Origin: Plantago ovata
Taxonomy: Eukaryota; Streptophyta; Magnoliopsida; Lamiales; Plantaginaceae
Length of the DNA stretch: 64,000 nucleotides
Reading direction: 5' to 3'
Assembly: GCA_028274465.1 (NCBI GenBank)
Contig: CM051455.1
Span: 126,763,462 to 126,827,461 of the forward strand
Program-made: the position numbers and the translations under genes
Shown: positions 47,182 through 58,802 of the stretch, in pieces
Layout of the letters: each line of letters opens with the position of its first letter
How positions within the stretch are numbered: position 1 is the first letter of the stretch
Notes under the pieces: model-generated
Seen by the model: the letters and a program-made list of their open reading frames with translations, nothing else
What the model was told of the DNA's origin: nothing
Databases searched by the model: none

Positions 47182-48419
47182 GTAGTGCAGCGTAGCTTTG
47201 CCTCCCTTGCCCTTCTTTGATGCGGCGGTCCCTTTTGATCCCTTCGTAATGCCATATACACCATGTAGTCGACGTAAGACTTGGGCTTCCTTGCACGCAT
47301 CATCTTTCGAATTTCTCGCAGCTCTTCCTCTGAATCCTCAAGTTCTGGTGTGATGTATTCACCGGCTTCCGACTTTGGTACACTGTCCTTACCAACAAGC
47401 ACTTGTTCAGGTGTGGCCTTAGCAGCTTCTGTATCGGTTCCCCAACCTTCAGGTATGTCAGCACTCTTCTTGGGTTCCTCGATTTTCCACTGTCCATCTT
47501 CCCAATTCAGTCGGATCATATTGTCCTCCTTGAAGGTTCCTTCTGGGTCCCACTTAGGTTGCGGTAACAGTTCAACCTTCTTCAGCTTGCCCATGACATT
47601 GAAGAGACCATCGACATCCGTCTTGCATGTTGGGCACAGATGTGACCAATCCCTGCCTTGGGCCCATTCTGCATCAACATCGTTTGCATGGCACCTTGGT
47701 CCAAAACAAACCTTCTCCACAGCTTTTTCTTGGTTCTTCTTGCTCAGACTCCAGCTACCATCAGGTGCCTCAACCACCACTGCTGTTATCTCGTAAGGAT
47801 CAGCATCATATGTCACTTGGCCTCCCAGCTTGTTGTCGCTTCTAATTGGAGTTGTCATGCTTTCAAAGCTGGCGTATCCCTGATACGGTCTTGAGGTATC
47901 ATCAATCCTGTTGTAGCTGTGGTGCAGACCGACAAAGCGGTTGGTACTGGTGTTATGACCCTCCCCACCAATTTGATAGAGAGCCTCGTAGTGCGCGAAG
48001 GTTGCATTGATCTCCCTATCCAATGGATCTTCTTCCTTCACGGCCTCGAACGGATTAGGCCCATAATCGACTCCTCCTGTAGGCCCACAAGTTGCGAACC
48101 CAAATCCAAACCCTAGCCCGAGTCCATCCTTCCTTATCCCTGGGGTAGGCGGCGGCTGCTTGCCACCTTCCGGCTGCTGTCACGGTTGATCCGCAGTCGG
48201 TCGGTGCGGTGCGTCATGCGTGCGCTGCGGCCAGCTCGTGCTACGGCGCCGCTGTGGCGGCGGCGCGCTTCGCGCGTGCGGGTGTCGCTCCAGGCGCTTG
48301 TGCTCGGGGCTTCCCTTGCTCAATGCTTGCAATTCCTTAATGAACCTGTCTTGTTCTTCCTGGGTCCATTCGTCATCCATGTCTCCCCAACGAACCTGTT
48401 TGGATTGTTTCCCTCCCAA
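47172..48419 (-). pseudogene. Gag-like reading frame of element H with possible N-myristoylation signal
   Basis: One frame of about 415 codons opens at 48,419 and is interrupted only by a TGA at 48,180-48,182. It starts MGGKQSKQVRW, which fits the MGxxxS N-myristoylation rule, followed by an acidic helix (DEWTQEEQDRFIKELQALS), a basic Pro/Arg stretch, a Gly/Phe run (GLGFGFGF) and two paired-cysteine motifs (CFGPRC and CPTC). The C-terminus is acidic, then basic. I do not recognise a classical capsid domain; gag function is inferred from position between primer binding site and protease. It ends in a frame that overlaps the protease frame. Confidence 0.55.
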
Positions 48420-48537
48420 GCACGGTCGATGTGATGGCTGCGGTCCGGCGTCATGGTGGCGTGATTTGGTTGATGGTTGGTAAAGTGAATGCGGAAGCTA
48501 GGTCGCAGAAGTATCGAAACCTGGCTTCGATACCAAC

Positions 48538-49036
48538 TATTAGGCCCCGAGATTCACCGAACAGAACAGATGGTGATTTTGCAAGAAAAAGAATAAAACT
48601 CTAGCACGATCACAAGATCACGCACTAGACAAGCAGTTTCACAAGAATAACCTGCCTATGAAGTAACTAACACAAGAATTAAATTACCTCAGGGTTTGTG
48701 CACAAGAACACAAGAGCTTTCGACTCAATCAATATTCAACTATGAAAAATAATGAAATAGTACAATACTTAAATAGTAAAGATACGACTTGTTGAACAAG
48801 TTCCTGCTCTTATCCAATAAGGCAGAAATGTGAGATTTAGGCAATCTAATCGGTCCTAGAATCTCTCTCCTAACCTATGCTTGTTCAATAAGTTAACTGA
48901 CTCTAACTAGGTAATTAAATAATAAAAGGAAAATAATTAATTCCTAACTCCTCCCCAAGCCGGCCGCCGCGCCCCTCAACCCGGCCATGGGCCTTGAACC
49001 ACGGCCTCACCGGCCCATACCTGTGAGGTCCTATTA
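48538..49036 (-). repeat. 5' LTR of element H
   Basis: Direct repeat of 45,460-45,959. On the minus strand it ends one base before the primer binding site. Both LTRs carry AATAAT and AAATAGT-rich stretches; no TATA box is certain. Confidence 0.9.
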
Positions 49037-49041
49037 GAATG

Positions 49042-50464
49042 ACAGTTGGACATAGCCATAGTGTCCCACACTCTATGCTCCTCCATCCTTGAGCTCTTCC
49101 TTAAATTTCCAATTGAGTACTATCTTCTACTCCACGCCACTTGGTGAGTTATTTAGGAGTTTGATTGTCATTGAGCTCCTTTATAACTTATTTAGTTATA
49201 TAGTATACTCTCAAGAATATTCTAGTTTAAGTGGTCAGTTTTAATTAAATTTTAGGGCCGTATTGTGTGTTTAAGTGGCGTACGATATTGAGCCCCACGA
49301 TGGAAAGAGATCTTCGTAGCCATAACAACACGCTGCCGAGCAGAGGAATGCTTGGTGGTCCTGGCGGCAGAATGTGATGATGATAAGACAAACCAGGGGA
49401 TGAATACTTCATTGGCTATTTTGTGGTGACTGATTCAAGTTACAATGAGATCGGTTCAATTGACTCTATAAAAGATATTGTTGTCTACATATGTTATAGT
49501 ACAACCTATTATTCATATTTTAGGTACCGAGTGGCGAGTGCACAGCGTTCTTTCAGTAAATGGATTGATGAAGGGGAATAATAATGAGCATGACCAGTTT
49601 AAGTTTCGGTATAAGGTAGATCACTATAACTTGGCCTCAAAAGTGCACCAGTGACAGTACAGGCGTGGTCTCTCGATCAAGTGATGAAGTTGCAAGGTCT
49701 AAACTTTACGAGTTAGTAGATACACATAACCCCGGCCTATGGAAGAATCTCCCCAAGGTACAGGCCACAGGGTGCTAAGTAATCATATGTTGCAGGATGT
49801 ACATTACCTCTAATAACAAACATAACAAAGAGTTACTTTTGTACAGCAGGGAAATTATATTACCATCAGACAGACTCAAGAAAAATTGCCAGATGACATG
49901 GGAGATATTTTACTTATCAACAATAGGCACCTGTATATATGTATGTAAGCCATATTGAACTCGCTACAGCTTGTACACTCCAGAAAATGTGACCATAAGA
50001 CCTCATCATCTATATATTGTTTTAACACAGAGAAACACGAATGTTATAACAATGTGTTTCAAATGCTGTCATTCTGTTGGGATTCGAAATGCAGTATATG
50101 TATGGCCTCCTAGCAAGGAAGGAGTCGACCATGTTCTCCGAGTTGAGAGCAAATATTGACAGCACAAGGCAGGCAGAAAAGCTTTTGTCATACACACCAG
50201 GCTTTTCACCATATAAGCTTCTCAACAATACCGGGCCTGTCATTCAGTATGCCAACCTCACAGAACATCCACCTGAGACAAATTACAAAGCAAAGGAATA
50301 CGGGACAAAGATCAGCCGAACATATAGTACTACATAACCAGAAAAAATATCGGAATGCCAGACACAAAATTGACCGTCTTCTCAAGAAACTAGCATTCAG
50401 ACATTATAAATCCATAATAACACAAACTACAGGTCAGGTAGAGATTGTGTGTACCTCTAAAGAT
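49042..50464. other. Intergenic region and 3' region of the HSF gene
   Basis: No supported gene is seen. Frames at 49,971-50,539 have no family resemblance and lie antisense to the HSF 3' end. A polyadenylated 3' untranslated region of the minus-strand HSF gene probably occupies part of the right side. Confidence 0.5.
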
Positions 50465-52082
50465 TCATCCTGTATTGGATGCCGATGCAAGAAAGCCCAT
50501 CTGCTCAGTGAGAATATTCATTTTAAGCATTTTATCTAGTTCACCTGTATGCACCATCAGCTCTTCGTTGGAGAGCTCATCTCCCAAGTTTTCGGAATTC
50601 GCATCATCGGTATCTCCAGTGAGGGAACTATTTGTGAGAAACTGTTCCCAGAAAATGTCATTTATACCAGGAAGCTTATTTGCATCATTTTCCGGTAAGT
50701 TATCTGATGGAATAGGCGCAGAGTTATCAATAAACCCAGGGACAGCATCCACATAACCTGCACATGTAACCTCAGCTCCATGCGGCCCACTAGGAACAGT
50801 GATGTGCTTTTCAGGTATGAACCCTTGAGCTTGATCAAAAGCTGGCAAAGCAGTGTTCACTTCAGGATACAGCGAGCCCTGAGGCATCCCAGGTGTCAAT
50901 CCTGAGGAAGATTGGATCCCATTAAGGGCAGCTGCAGAAGGCAAGACCTCCGCCAGAGTCACTCCAGACAGTGTCGTGGATGAACTACTAGTATCCAGTG
51001 AACTGGGGAGATCACAACCATTATCAATCAATAAACTATTCTGATTGGTATACTTCGCCTCAAGACTACCCGATGCATCCATTTTCAGAATCTTTCTCAA
51101 CATGGCCTTTGCAGCTTCATGCATCAGAGGCTGGTACTTGACAATCTGTCCATCATTAGACAAAAACCCATAGTTTTTCACTTCATCCTGATCCGGAAGT
51201 CTCCGTTTCTTACTTGAAGTAATTTGCCTATTGGAATCACCACTCTGCTGTTGCACCATCTGTGCCACGAAACTAGGGCTCTGCATAGCATTCGCAAGAA
51301 ACGACATCATCTGCTGTAGTCGCTGCTCCATTGCGTGAACACGTTGGCTAACAGTACCCAATTGATAATCAGTTGACTGCTGTTGCTGCCTCAACATGAC
51401 AAGCTCCTCCATAAGAACGTTCTTGTCTCTCTTCAACCTCCCAACCTCGTCTTCAATCCCGAATCTCCCCACTTCAATGCAGGACTTGTCAGGCAAATTC
51501 TGAACAACCAGGCCACCAGATTGATTAGAATGATGTTGCTGCGATTTACTACGCCCGGATTGATTAGACTGGGGCTGTTGCTGTTGTTTACGCCTAGTTA
51601 TTGTGTTCAGTAACTCTCTACGCCCTCTGATAAAACCCTCATTTGCAAATTCCCACCGATCTGAATCGACTTTTCTGAAACCCTAGCATACACAAATTGG
51701 GGAAAACGCAAACGAAAACTATAAGCAACATAAAATGACGATATGATTATGAAACAGATGGTTTATACTGTTAGAAATTACAATAATACCCACCAAAAGT
51801 AAGAATCAGATGATAGTGATGCTGAAAGAAAGGTACGAGAGTTAAAAAACAAACATAGGTGTTCAACTGGCGAACGAAGCTGGAGAAATTGCTGTGCTTG
51901 AAGTGTTTGGGTAAAATGTCTCTGGAGAATTCAGGAACGTTCCAAACCACGAAGCTGTTGCTCGTATTGCTCCATGAAACGACATCGTTTGTCTTCGGAT
52001 CGTCCACCATGTCGTACGTTTTGCTGAGAAACGGTGGTGGTGGCGCCGCCGGTAGACTCCCTGCTACGCCTCCTGTAGTCAT
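50465..52082 (-). CDS. Heat stress transcription factor, class A1 (HSFA1 type)
   Basis: Two exons, 51,855-52,082 and 50,465-51,682, give 481 residues; the intron splits the DNA-binding domain at the position conserved in all plant HSFs (RQLNTY|GFRKVD). Residues about 18-110 are the winged-helix domain ([46 protein letters not shown]). Residues about 145-215 form the heptad oligomerisation region with the class A insertion. SSKKRR (about 232-237) is the nuclear import signal, DIFWEQFLT (418-426) an AHA activator motif and LTEQMGFL (about 467-474) a nuclear export signal. A1 factors are the master activators of the plant heat response. Layout and length fit A1; the exact subgroup (a, b, d, e) is not resolved. 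Confidence 0.93.
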
Positions 52083-52293
52083 GATTCCGATCGAGCTGTG
52101 CGAGTGCTTTTGGTGTGTTTGATTTGAGAAAAAAGTGTGTGGATTGCAGAGTGGATTTAATAAGGGTTTGTGTTTCTGTTGGGATGTAATTTCGAGGAAG
52201 AAGATGAAATGAATTATGTGAGGATTTTGGGGATTAGTTTGTTGAGATTTTAAAAGACCAAATTGACAATAATTCGAATTTGGATAAATTGCA

Positions 52294-52832
52294 TTGAACT
52301 CCTCGATGTTTCAAATTCTGCAAATAGCTTACAAGAAAAGACTTCTGTTTTCTTCTGTGGAAGATGAAACTTTAGATGACCTATTCTTTTCCTGTTCTAT
52401 GTCGAGCCTGGAATGCTCTTCTGGAATGGTATGGACTTCATCATTTTACTGGGATTTGGGCACAAACTGTTATGTGTACAGGTTAAGAGTAGGAATCTGA
52501 AATACAGGCTACTGAAGACGCTTGTGACTCAGTTTGTATACGCCATTTGGATTGAACGCAATCTAAGAGTTTTACATGGCAAGAATCTAGACATTAATCA
52601 ATATCTAAGAATAATGGTGGTTCAAAAACCTCTTAGACGTTGTTGGATGGATAAGAAACTAGAGAAAGCTTCTGAGAGTTGTTTTGATTTCCCTCAAATA
52701 AGCTAGGCCCTAGATTTGATACTTACGCTGTTTTGTTCGTTTCATCTCTTTGATTCTGTTTTGTATTTGTGACGATGTGCTTATTGGCCAATTAGAATGG
52801 AAAACTAACTTTCTTCTTCTTAAAAAAAAAAA
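52294..52832 (+). pseudogene. LINE 3' fragment (reverse-transcriptase C-terminal zinc-binding region)
   Basis: Frames 52,370-52,706 carry EDETLDDLFFSCS and, after a shift, AWNALLEWYGLHHFTGIWAQ and FVYAIWIERNLRVLHGKN. These are the order and motifs of the C-terminal zinc-binding domain of plant LINE reverse transcriptases. It ends with a poly(A) run (52,822-52,832). The 5' part is missing, as is usual for LINE copies. It lies just upstream of the HSF gene in opposite orientation. Confidence 0.72.
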
Positions 52833-53560
52833 GAGTTTCTATTAAGGTTCCGCAAAAGATCCTTGACCTACAATTTCTTACTAGAATTTTTCAAAAATGA
52901 GAAATTCATAGGAGATGTATCTAGGAAGGTAAGAATTATAATTCATATATAATAGCCAAATCTTGAAAAAGAAAAATCAGTACATTTGTTCGGGAGGTCT
53001 TTCCTTGAGTTTAACCTGATATTAAAAGAAACAAACATGTATTTTATACATGTCGAGCGCACAATGGATAAGTGAAGAGCGATAAAAAACGGGCAAAACG
53101 TGGAGGAGACGTTTGGACAAAGAGGAAGCATGATAGGTGATGGCGGAGGAGTAGTAGAGATGAGGTAGATGGCCGGTGGAATTGAGTGGCATGGAGTAGT
53201 GGGAGCAGAGAGAAGTGAGAGATGGAGAGAGGCATGGGTTTGTGTGTGTTGGGTAATTGGTTTAAGTTTTGACTTCTCTTTACACATAGATGTCTTGAAC
53301 ATATTTAAAAAAAATAGTAATAATATAACTAGCGGATGATCTGCGGATCGGATAGATCGATCTGCACACAATAGACCAGAAAATAGCATTCGTGATATTA
53401 TCCATCAAATAACAGATCGGATTGATTAGATCCATGAATATAGTTTATTAAATTCGGATCATTTGAGCAATCATAATTTCTATAGTAGATAAAGTGTGTC
53501 AATTTCATAGACTTTGTTGCTAGAGATGATCATGGGGGACATGTTCTGGGTTTGCGTAGG
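52833..53560. other. Intergenic region
   Basis: No gene is supported; the 148-residue minus frame (53,389-52,943) has no family resemblance and lies in low-complexity sequence. A GGATCGGATAGATCGATCTGC-like stretch and further CGGATC motifs occur at 53,330-53,460. Confidence 0.5.
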
Positions 53561-53679
53561 AAGGTGCTCACACCTACTCTGTTGAGGCGGAACCAACTAA
53601 TCTAGTTGTGGAAATGGCTTGCGATTTTCAGTGGTCGAATGTGGTCTTCAAAGGCGATTATTTCGTTGTTATAAAAGGC
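53560..53679 (+). pseudogene. Remnant of an RNase H-like domain (plant LINE type)
   Basis: One frame from 53,581 reads VEAEPTNLVVEMACDF, then QWSNVVFKGDYFVV. The spacing of E, hydrophobic helix, VVF-x-GD and VV matches the RVT_3 RNase H found at the end of many plant LINEs. It is about 40 residues long and lacks both ends. Confidence 0.5.
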
Positions 53680-53689
53680 TCTTCGCGTT

Positions 53690-54686
53690 CTCCATTTTTA
53701 AATTACCCCTTTTAACTTTTCTGGTCAACATCTTCCAAACTTGACTACAAATTAATTTTAAACTATAATAATAAACATTTAATAAAATTATATCATGAAA
53801 ATATAGACCCTAATTTTGCAATATATAATTAAAAAAAAAGGTTTCATCATACTTTAAGAGTAAATCATAATTAAAGTTGACAGTCGTTCACAAAAACAAA
53901 AAACAAAAATAAAAAATAAAAAATTAAATGGCGTAACTTAGAGTGGGAGGGAGGGAGATTACGAGTTAAGTGTGTTCATTATTAGCTGCACTAACATTTG
54001 GAACAACCGCCGATAGAGAAGTTCATGGAAATGTTGGATTTTATGAATGGAAGTTGTTAGTATTTGTTTACTATACAGATTATACTCAAGTACAGGATGG
54101 CTAAATTCCATTTTGACAAACAATAATAATTGGAATTAAGCTGGGAATGGATGGCTCGTGTGAAAGTTGGTGGTCGTAAGACATTGTTATTTATCATACT
54201 CTTGGTAAGACATTGTTTCAATAAAATTTTTATCGTTATTAAAAAAAAGAAAAGGTTGATGCAGATAAGGTGCATATGTTGGCTCAAATTCATATGTAAT
54301 GAATTGAAATGAAGTGTTCAATATTTTCAACGAATAGAAATAAAGGTTTCTATGCATTAACATTAAACAGTATAATTATAAAATTCTAACATGACAAAGA
54401 AAATAAAGAAAAAGCTTCACACGTGTAACATTTAACGTGATTCCTAGTAATGAATATGAATGAATCTTATTTGAAAAAAACAAATCCGCAAAAGGTCAGT
54501 AAAATTGAGAGGTTTATTTATTCAATGTACAATTTATTAGAAGGATAGGGGTCTAATTGAAAAATAAGCATTACTTCAGCCACGTTGCAGAAATCCTATC
54601 TTCAACAAGTGATGGCGCCAATCCTACTGATATTTGCATAGCGTAGCAGAGAATAGCCTTAAGCGGAAACGGAAACGACGACAAGG
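53690..54686. other. AT-rich intergenic region and promoter of the kinase-like gene
   Basis: No gene is seen. The stretch is AT-rich, with poly(A) runs (about 53,880-53,925). The leader of the plus-strand gene lies in the last 100 bases. Confidence 0.5.
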
Positions 54687-57600
54687 ATGCTGTCACCGGG
54701 AGCTGATTGTGTATCTCTCTCTTCTAGGGCTTTGTTTTTTACACACTCGAATCTGATTCCTCGGCGGCGCGTGAGAATTGGGAACTGTTGTAAAGCCAGT
54801 TTGATAATGACTCCCGACTCTTTCGAGGTCGGAAGGTTGATCGGAAGTTACGGATTCATGAATATCACTAGGTATGATTCAATACAGTGCTCGATTAATC
54901 CTTCGTTTTGCTTCAGCACAGAACAGAGAATGTTTATATTTGAGTGGTGTTGATGGTTTTGCAGTTACTCAGGGTCGCAATCGGGGATCGATTTGGATTA
55001 TTCCCCTGCTGATGTTGGGAGATTCAGGACGCAAGATGTTGGTCAAGGAAATATCGAAATCAGGTCTCCCTTGCATATTCCTAGTTTTGTGATTTTTTTT
55101 TAATTTTTATTTATTTATATAATAATTGAAATGTGGACTGTACTTTGTACACTAAACTTATTAGGTTTGAGGTGTATGCAAACTAGCAGACCAAAAAGAA
55201 TGTTGTTTTCATTTACAAATTGTGATTTAATGGTGGTTTGGTGCTTCATTTTATCCCGGAAGGTGTGTTGTTGCAAGAGAGTGTTAAGTGAGTGGAAAAC
55301 ATTAGTTCCGGTAATTATACATAGCTGCTGCTCATAATCTATCTGATAGTAATTTCGCAGACTTTATGACGGAAGAGTAGCACAAGGTCCACGTAGAGGT
55401 ACACCTGTTATCTTTAAGGTGATTTCATTTTCACAGCCTCTGTACCTGGCTCACGTACCTCTAGGATTCAATTTTATTATTCAACTATAAAATACAGATT
55501 TATTAGAACTAGCACGCCTTGGATTGATTTGTGAATTTTTGTTTACATTAACTGAACCTACAATATCATGAAGGTGTATCCTGGAAAACAAGTTGGCGGT
55601 ATTGAAGCAGACTTGATGGCTGCAAATGAGCTCAATGCTCATGCTACGCTTCAAGTAATGTGAAAGTTTGGTTCATAAATTTTAGATTCCAGATTCAATC
55701 TCTATTGAATTCATTTTTTGTGTTGAAAACTTGCTTAATTAGAATGTTTTCAAATAAATTTGCTTTTCAGAGCAGTTCGAAAGCTGGAGCCTGCCAGAAT
55801 ATCCAGATACTTATTGGAGGATTTGAGACAAAAACTGGTGAGCAGGTTGTTTTTCTATTCAAGCAAATTGTATTTCTGAAATTTATTTTTCCACCTATAT
55901 AACACTCTCAAGTGTTTCCTGCAGTGGCTTGCTTTCCGCAATGATGGAAGATACACTGCTGCTGACTATGCAAAAGCCACAAGTGAAAAGATATCAGTTG
56001 GTGGGCAGAAATTTTGGAATCCTTTCGAAAAAGATGAAACTATGAAGAGGAGGAAGTATTTTGTTACTAAACTGCTTCAGGGTGCAATAAGAGGCCTGGC
56101 CTACATGCACGATCATGACAGATTGCACCAAAGTCTTGGACCTGCTTCTATTGTTCTGAAGTACACATCTGAAGTTTTCAATTGGAGAACTTACTTTTTG
56201 TTGTTCCCCATACTACTATCTCTGTGTTTCAGCATATGGTAACTTATATTGTTGAAATAACAGTACGATAGCTGAGAAAGAGGCCACCTATCTGGTTCCA
56301 CGGCTTCGAGATCTTGGCTTCTCAGTCGACATAAGGTATGTTTATGTAGTGGGAGTTTTATTTGAAAAAGAACATATACACATATAGAAGAAACACTACA
56401 TGATAAAAGATTCAAAGAAAAAAAAACTTGCCTAGTGTACAATTATGCAGCAAGACCCATGTTCACAAAAATCTTTCCTGGAGCCTTTTCAAGTTTAGCT
56501 CACATAACGAATGAAGTGAACTTACTTCACTGACCATGCTTGATTTGTGCCTAAGTTTGTGTATTATTATAAATTCTCACTGGCCTTAATGCCTGAAGGT
56601 TAATGTTGGACTATTTGAGAGCCGTGTACAGGTTGTGAGAGTTGAAACTTCTGGAAGGCAAATTTTCGTGTGAGACCATCTGAAGTCTAACTTCTGAGCG
56701 TTTACATGTCCCTACTAGCATGTTAATGTACCAATCCAGTGAGAATCACTTGTCCACCGAATTTAGGTACCCTCGAATTATATCTACAGTATGTGATAAG
56801 ATGACGAGCACTATATAGTTACTTCTAAGTTGGTTTAACTCTCTAATTCACACAACTTGCTGTAACATTGAGGTAAAAGTAAACTTATTACTTATGCTTG
56901 GTCTGTGGGAAATTTATAGACCTTGTAGTTAGGAATCTTCCTTATAAGTTTATAACCCATGAGACAGGCACATATAGAAAAAAGTATAAATATCACCCCT
57001 GACTACATAGAGGGGTTATGAAATGTCACATAGACCATGTGGAACCCCAAGTCCCTAATTGATACAAGCTAACCTCTTTGCATTATTGATGAGCTGATGT
57101 TCTAACGAGCCATCCACCTATGAAGTAACAAAAAGAACGAAAATAATGAAAAGCCCCAGGCAGTATCTGTTCAAAAAATCTATTATGTTCTTCTCTGATT
57201 ACAATTATAATGATCCTCTCTGTTTTGTTTCTTGACATGATTCGTATTTGTTCTTCTAACATGGAAAGTTGGTGCATTTGAAGGTATTCTGAGCTAGAGG
57301 AAAACTCAAGTTCTTTATCAGAAGGATTATGGAGACGGGCATCAGGTGTTGGTGCTTTCAATCCTATGGATAAACGTGCATTTGGAATAGCAGATGACAT
57401 GTATGCAACAGATAATTACATTTATGTTTGATACCCAAAAGTAATGTTTAACCATCATAATTAATAGCTTTATCCAATTTGAGCTCCTCACAGATATGAA
57501 GCTGGCCTTCTTTTCGCATATTTAGCTTTCATTCCGTTTTCGGAAGCTGGAGCTATGGACAGTCTTTCTTTGCGGGTTAGTCAATATTCATTTCAATTTA

Positions 57601-58394
57601 CTTTTCTATATTTGATATCTAATACATACTTTATGATATATTGCATGCGATGGAGCTGCCTCTTAATTAACGCTACTAAGTTACGTGTGTCTTCAATTGC
57701 AGAGGCTTATTGAGAACACATTCCAACTAGATGTTGAGGCTTTGAGAGAGTGAGTCTGTCTTCTTAGCGTTATTGTGGCGGTGCCATTTCATTAGACATG
57801 TGAACCATCATGATTTTCGATTCTATTCAAGAAACTCACGCCAAACTTCCCTGTGTCATTTTATGGCTTAAATGTCCCTTGTGTTTTATAAACTCTGCAC
57901 CAGAAGTCCAGAACCGTTTTCTGATGTTTGAATGTTTATGTTGGATAAACTTCCCATAAATAGCTTTTGTGCAGATTTATGAAACATACGTGATTTGCTG
58001 GCAATGTAATACTATGGGGGTTTTGGTTCAATCTCATGTAAATATGGTGTTATGCTGATGACCCTTGTTGTTTGACTAATAGCAATCTTTGATCAAAACT
58101 GTGCCCTGGTGCAGATACTGTTTAGCTGATGACCGTCTGCTTGAAGCTGTAAAATTTATGGATCTCGGTGGTGGAGCTGGCTGGGAGTTACTGCAGGTTT
58201 AGTCTCCAGAGCTATGATCACTTAGCTGCCTGAACATTTGATAGTACTAGACAAGTGGTTCATGTTGAGAATTTGACTGTTACTAATATTTTAAATCTTT
58301 GTTTCTTCAGGCGATGCTGAGCCGGGACTTTCGTCAGAGGCCAATTGCTGAGGCTGTACTGAACCACAGGTTCATGGCTGGTTATTTCCTTTAA
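54687..58394 (+). CDS. Plastid-type protein kinase-fold protein, probable pseudokinase
   Basis: Twelve exons: 54,687-54,871; 54,965-55,063; 55,361-55,418; 55,574-55,654; 55,771-55,845; 55,925-56,160; 56,264-56,335; 57,284-57,400; 57,494-57,575; 57,703-57,749; 58,115-58,196; 58,311-58,394. The sum is 1,218 nt, 405 residues, all GT-AG. The first 45 or so residues are Ser/Arg-rich without acidic residues until late, like a transit peptide. A kinase fold follows: TPVIFKVY (Lys 114), GAIRGLAYMHDHDRLHQSLGPAS (HRD position reads HQS, 234-236) and DLGFSVD (DFG position, 261-263). The C-lobe ends RDFRQRPIAEAVLNHRF. The catalytic Asp and loop Asn are both replaced and no Gly-rich loop is present, so it probably does not phosphorylate. 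Confidence 0.82.
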
Positions 58395-58800
58395 CGTTGA
58401 GCTCTAGCTGAATCCACGTTCAGGCAGATTGCTACGTATGAAGTTATATGGAGCAAGACTGAGATGAAATCCACAAGTTTGAATAACTATAGGGCTGGTA
58501 GAGTTGCCCATTCCGGAATTTAGACTATGAATTGCTGTTCGTAGCTTTGGCACTTGCATCCCTACGGCCATTTGTAATCTGGTTAATGATTGCCATCACT
58601 ACCCTTTAATTTTTACTCGAACAATTAGTGTAATTACTTTGCTACTAACTAGCTTGAAGTTAACATGAATGAATGTATTCCCAAAATTAAAAATTTACAT
58701 TGTTGGTATGAGTTATGTTTTTAATCTCTTTAAATTTTATAAGTACAATTAACTTTAGCCCACTGATACTGCCAAAGCATTATTGTTACTGCCAGAGCAA
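58395..58800. other. 3' region of the kinase-like gene
   Basis: No gene is seen. The 3' untranslated region covers the first part; AT-rich sequence follows up to the foldback repeat. Confidence 0.55.
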
Positions 58801-58802
58801 TG

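Larger units (their letters stand above)
45460..49036 (-). mobile_element. 3.6-kb non-autonomous LTR retrotransposon H with gag-like frame and two protease domains
   Basis: Two direct repeats of about 500 bp (45,460-45,959 and 48,538-49,036) with only scattered differences bracket 2.6 kb. The target duplication GAATG is at 45,455-45,459 and 49,037-49,041. On the minus strand the primer binding site TGGTATCGAAGCCAGG follows the right LTR by one base, close to the initiator-Met type (TGGTATCAGAGC). A G-rich polypurine tract (TTTGAGGGGGGCGGA) precedes the left LTR. The coding region lacks reverse transcriptase and integrase, so it would depend on a helper element. Confidence 0.9.

Noticed and set aside
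47281..47894. A 171-residue plus-strand frame with smaller companions
   Set aside because: Antisense shadow of the gag-like frame of element H.
49971..50539. Overlapping plus-strand frames of 60-130 residues
   Set aside because: They lie opposite the HSF 3' end, have no family resemblance and no splice context.
52943..53389. A 148-residue minus-strand frame
   Set aside because: Low-complexity Ser/Pro/Leu content, no motifs, no promoter or splice support.
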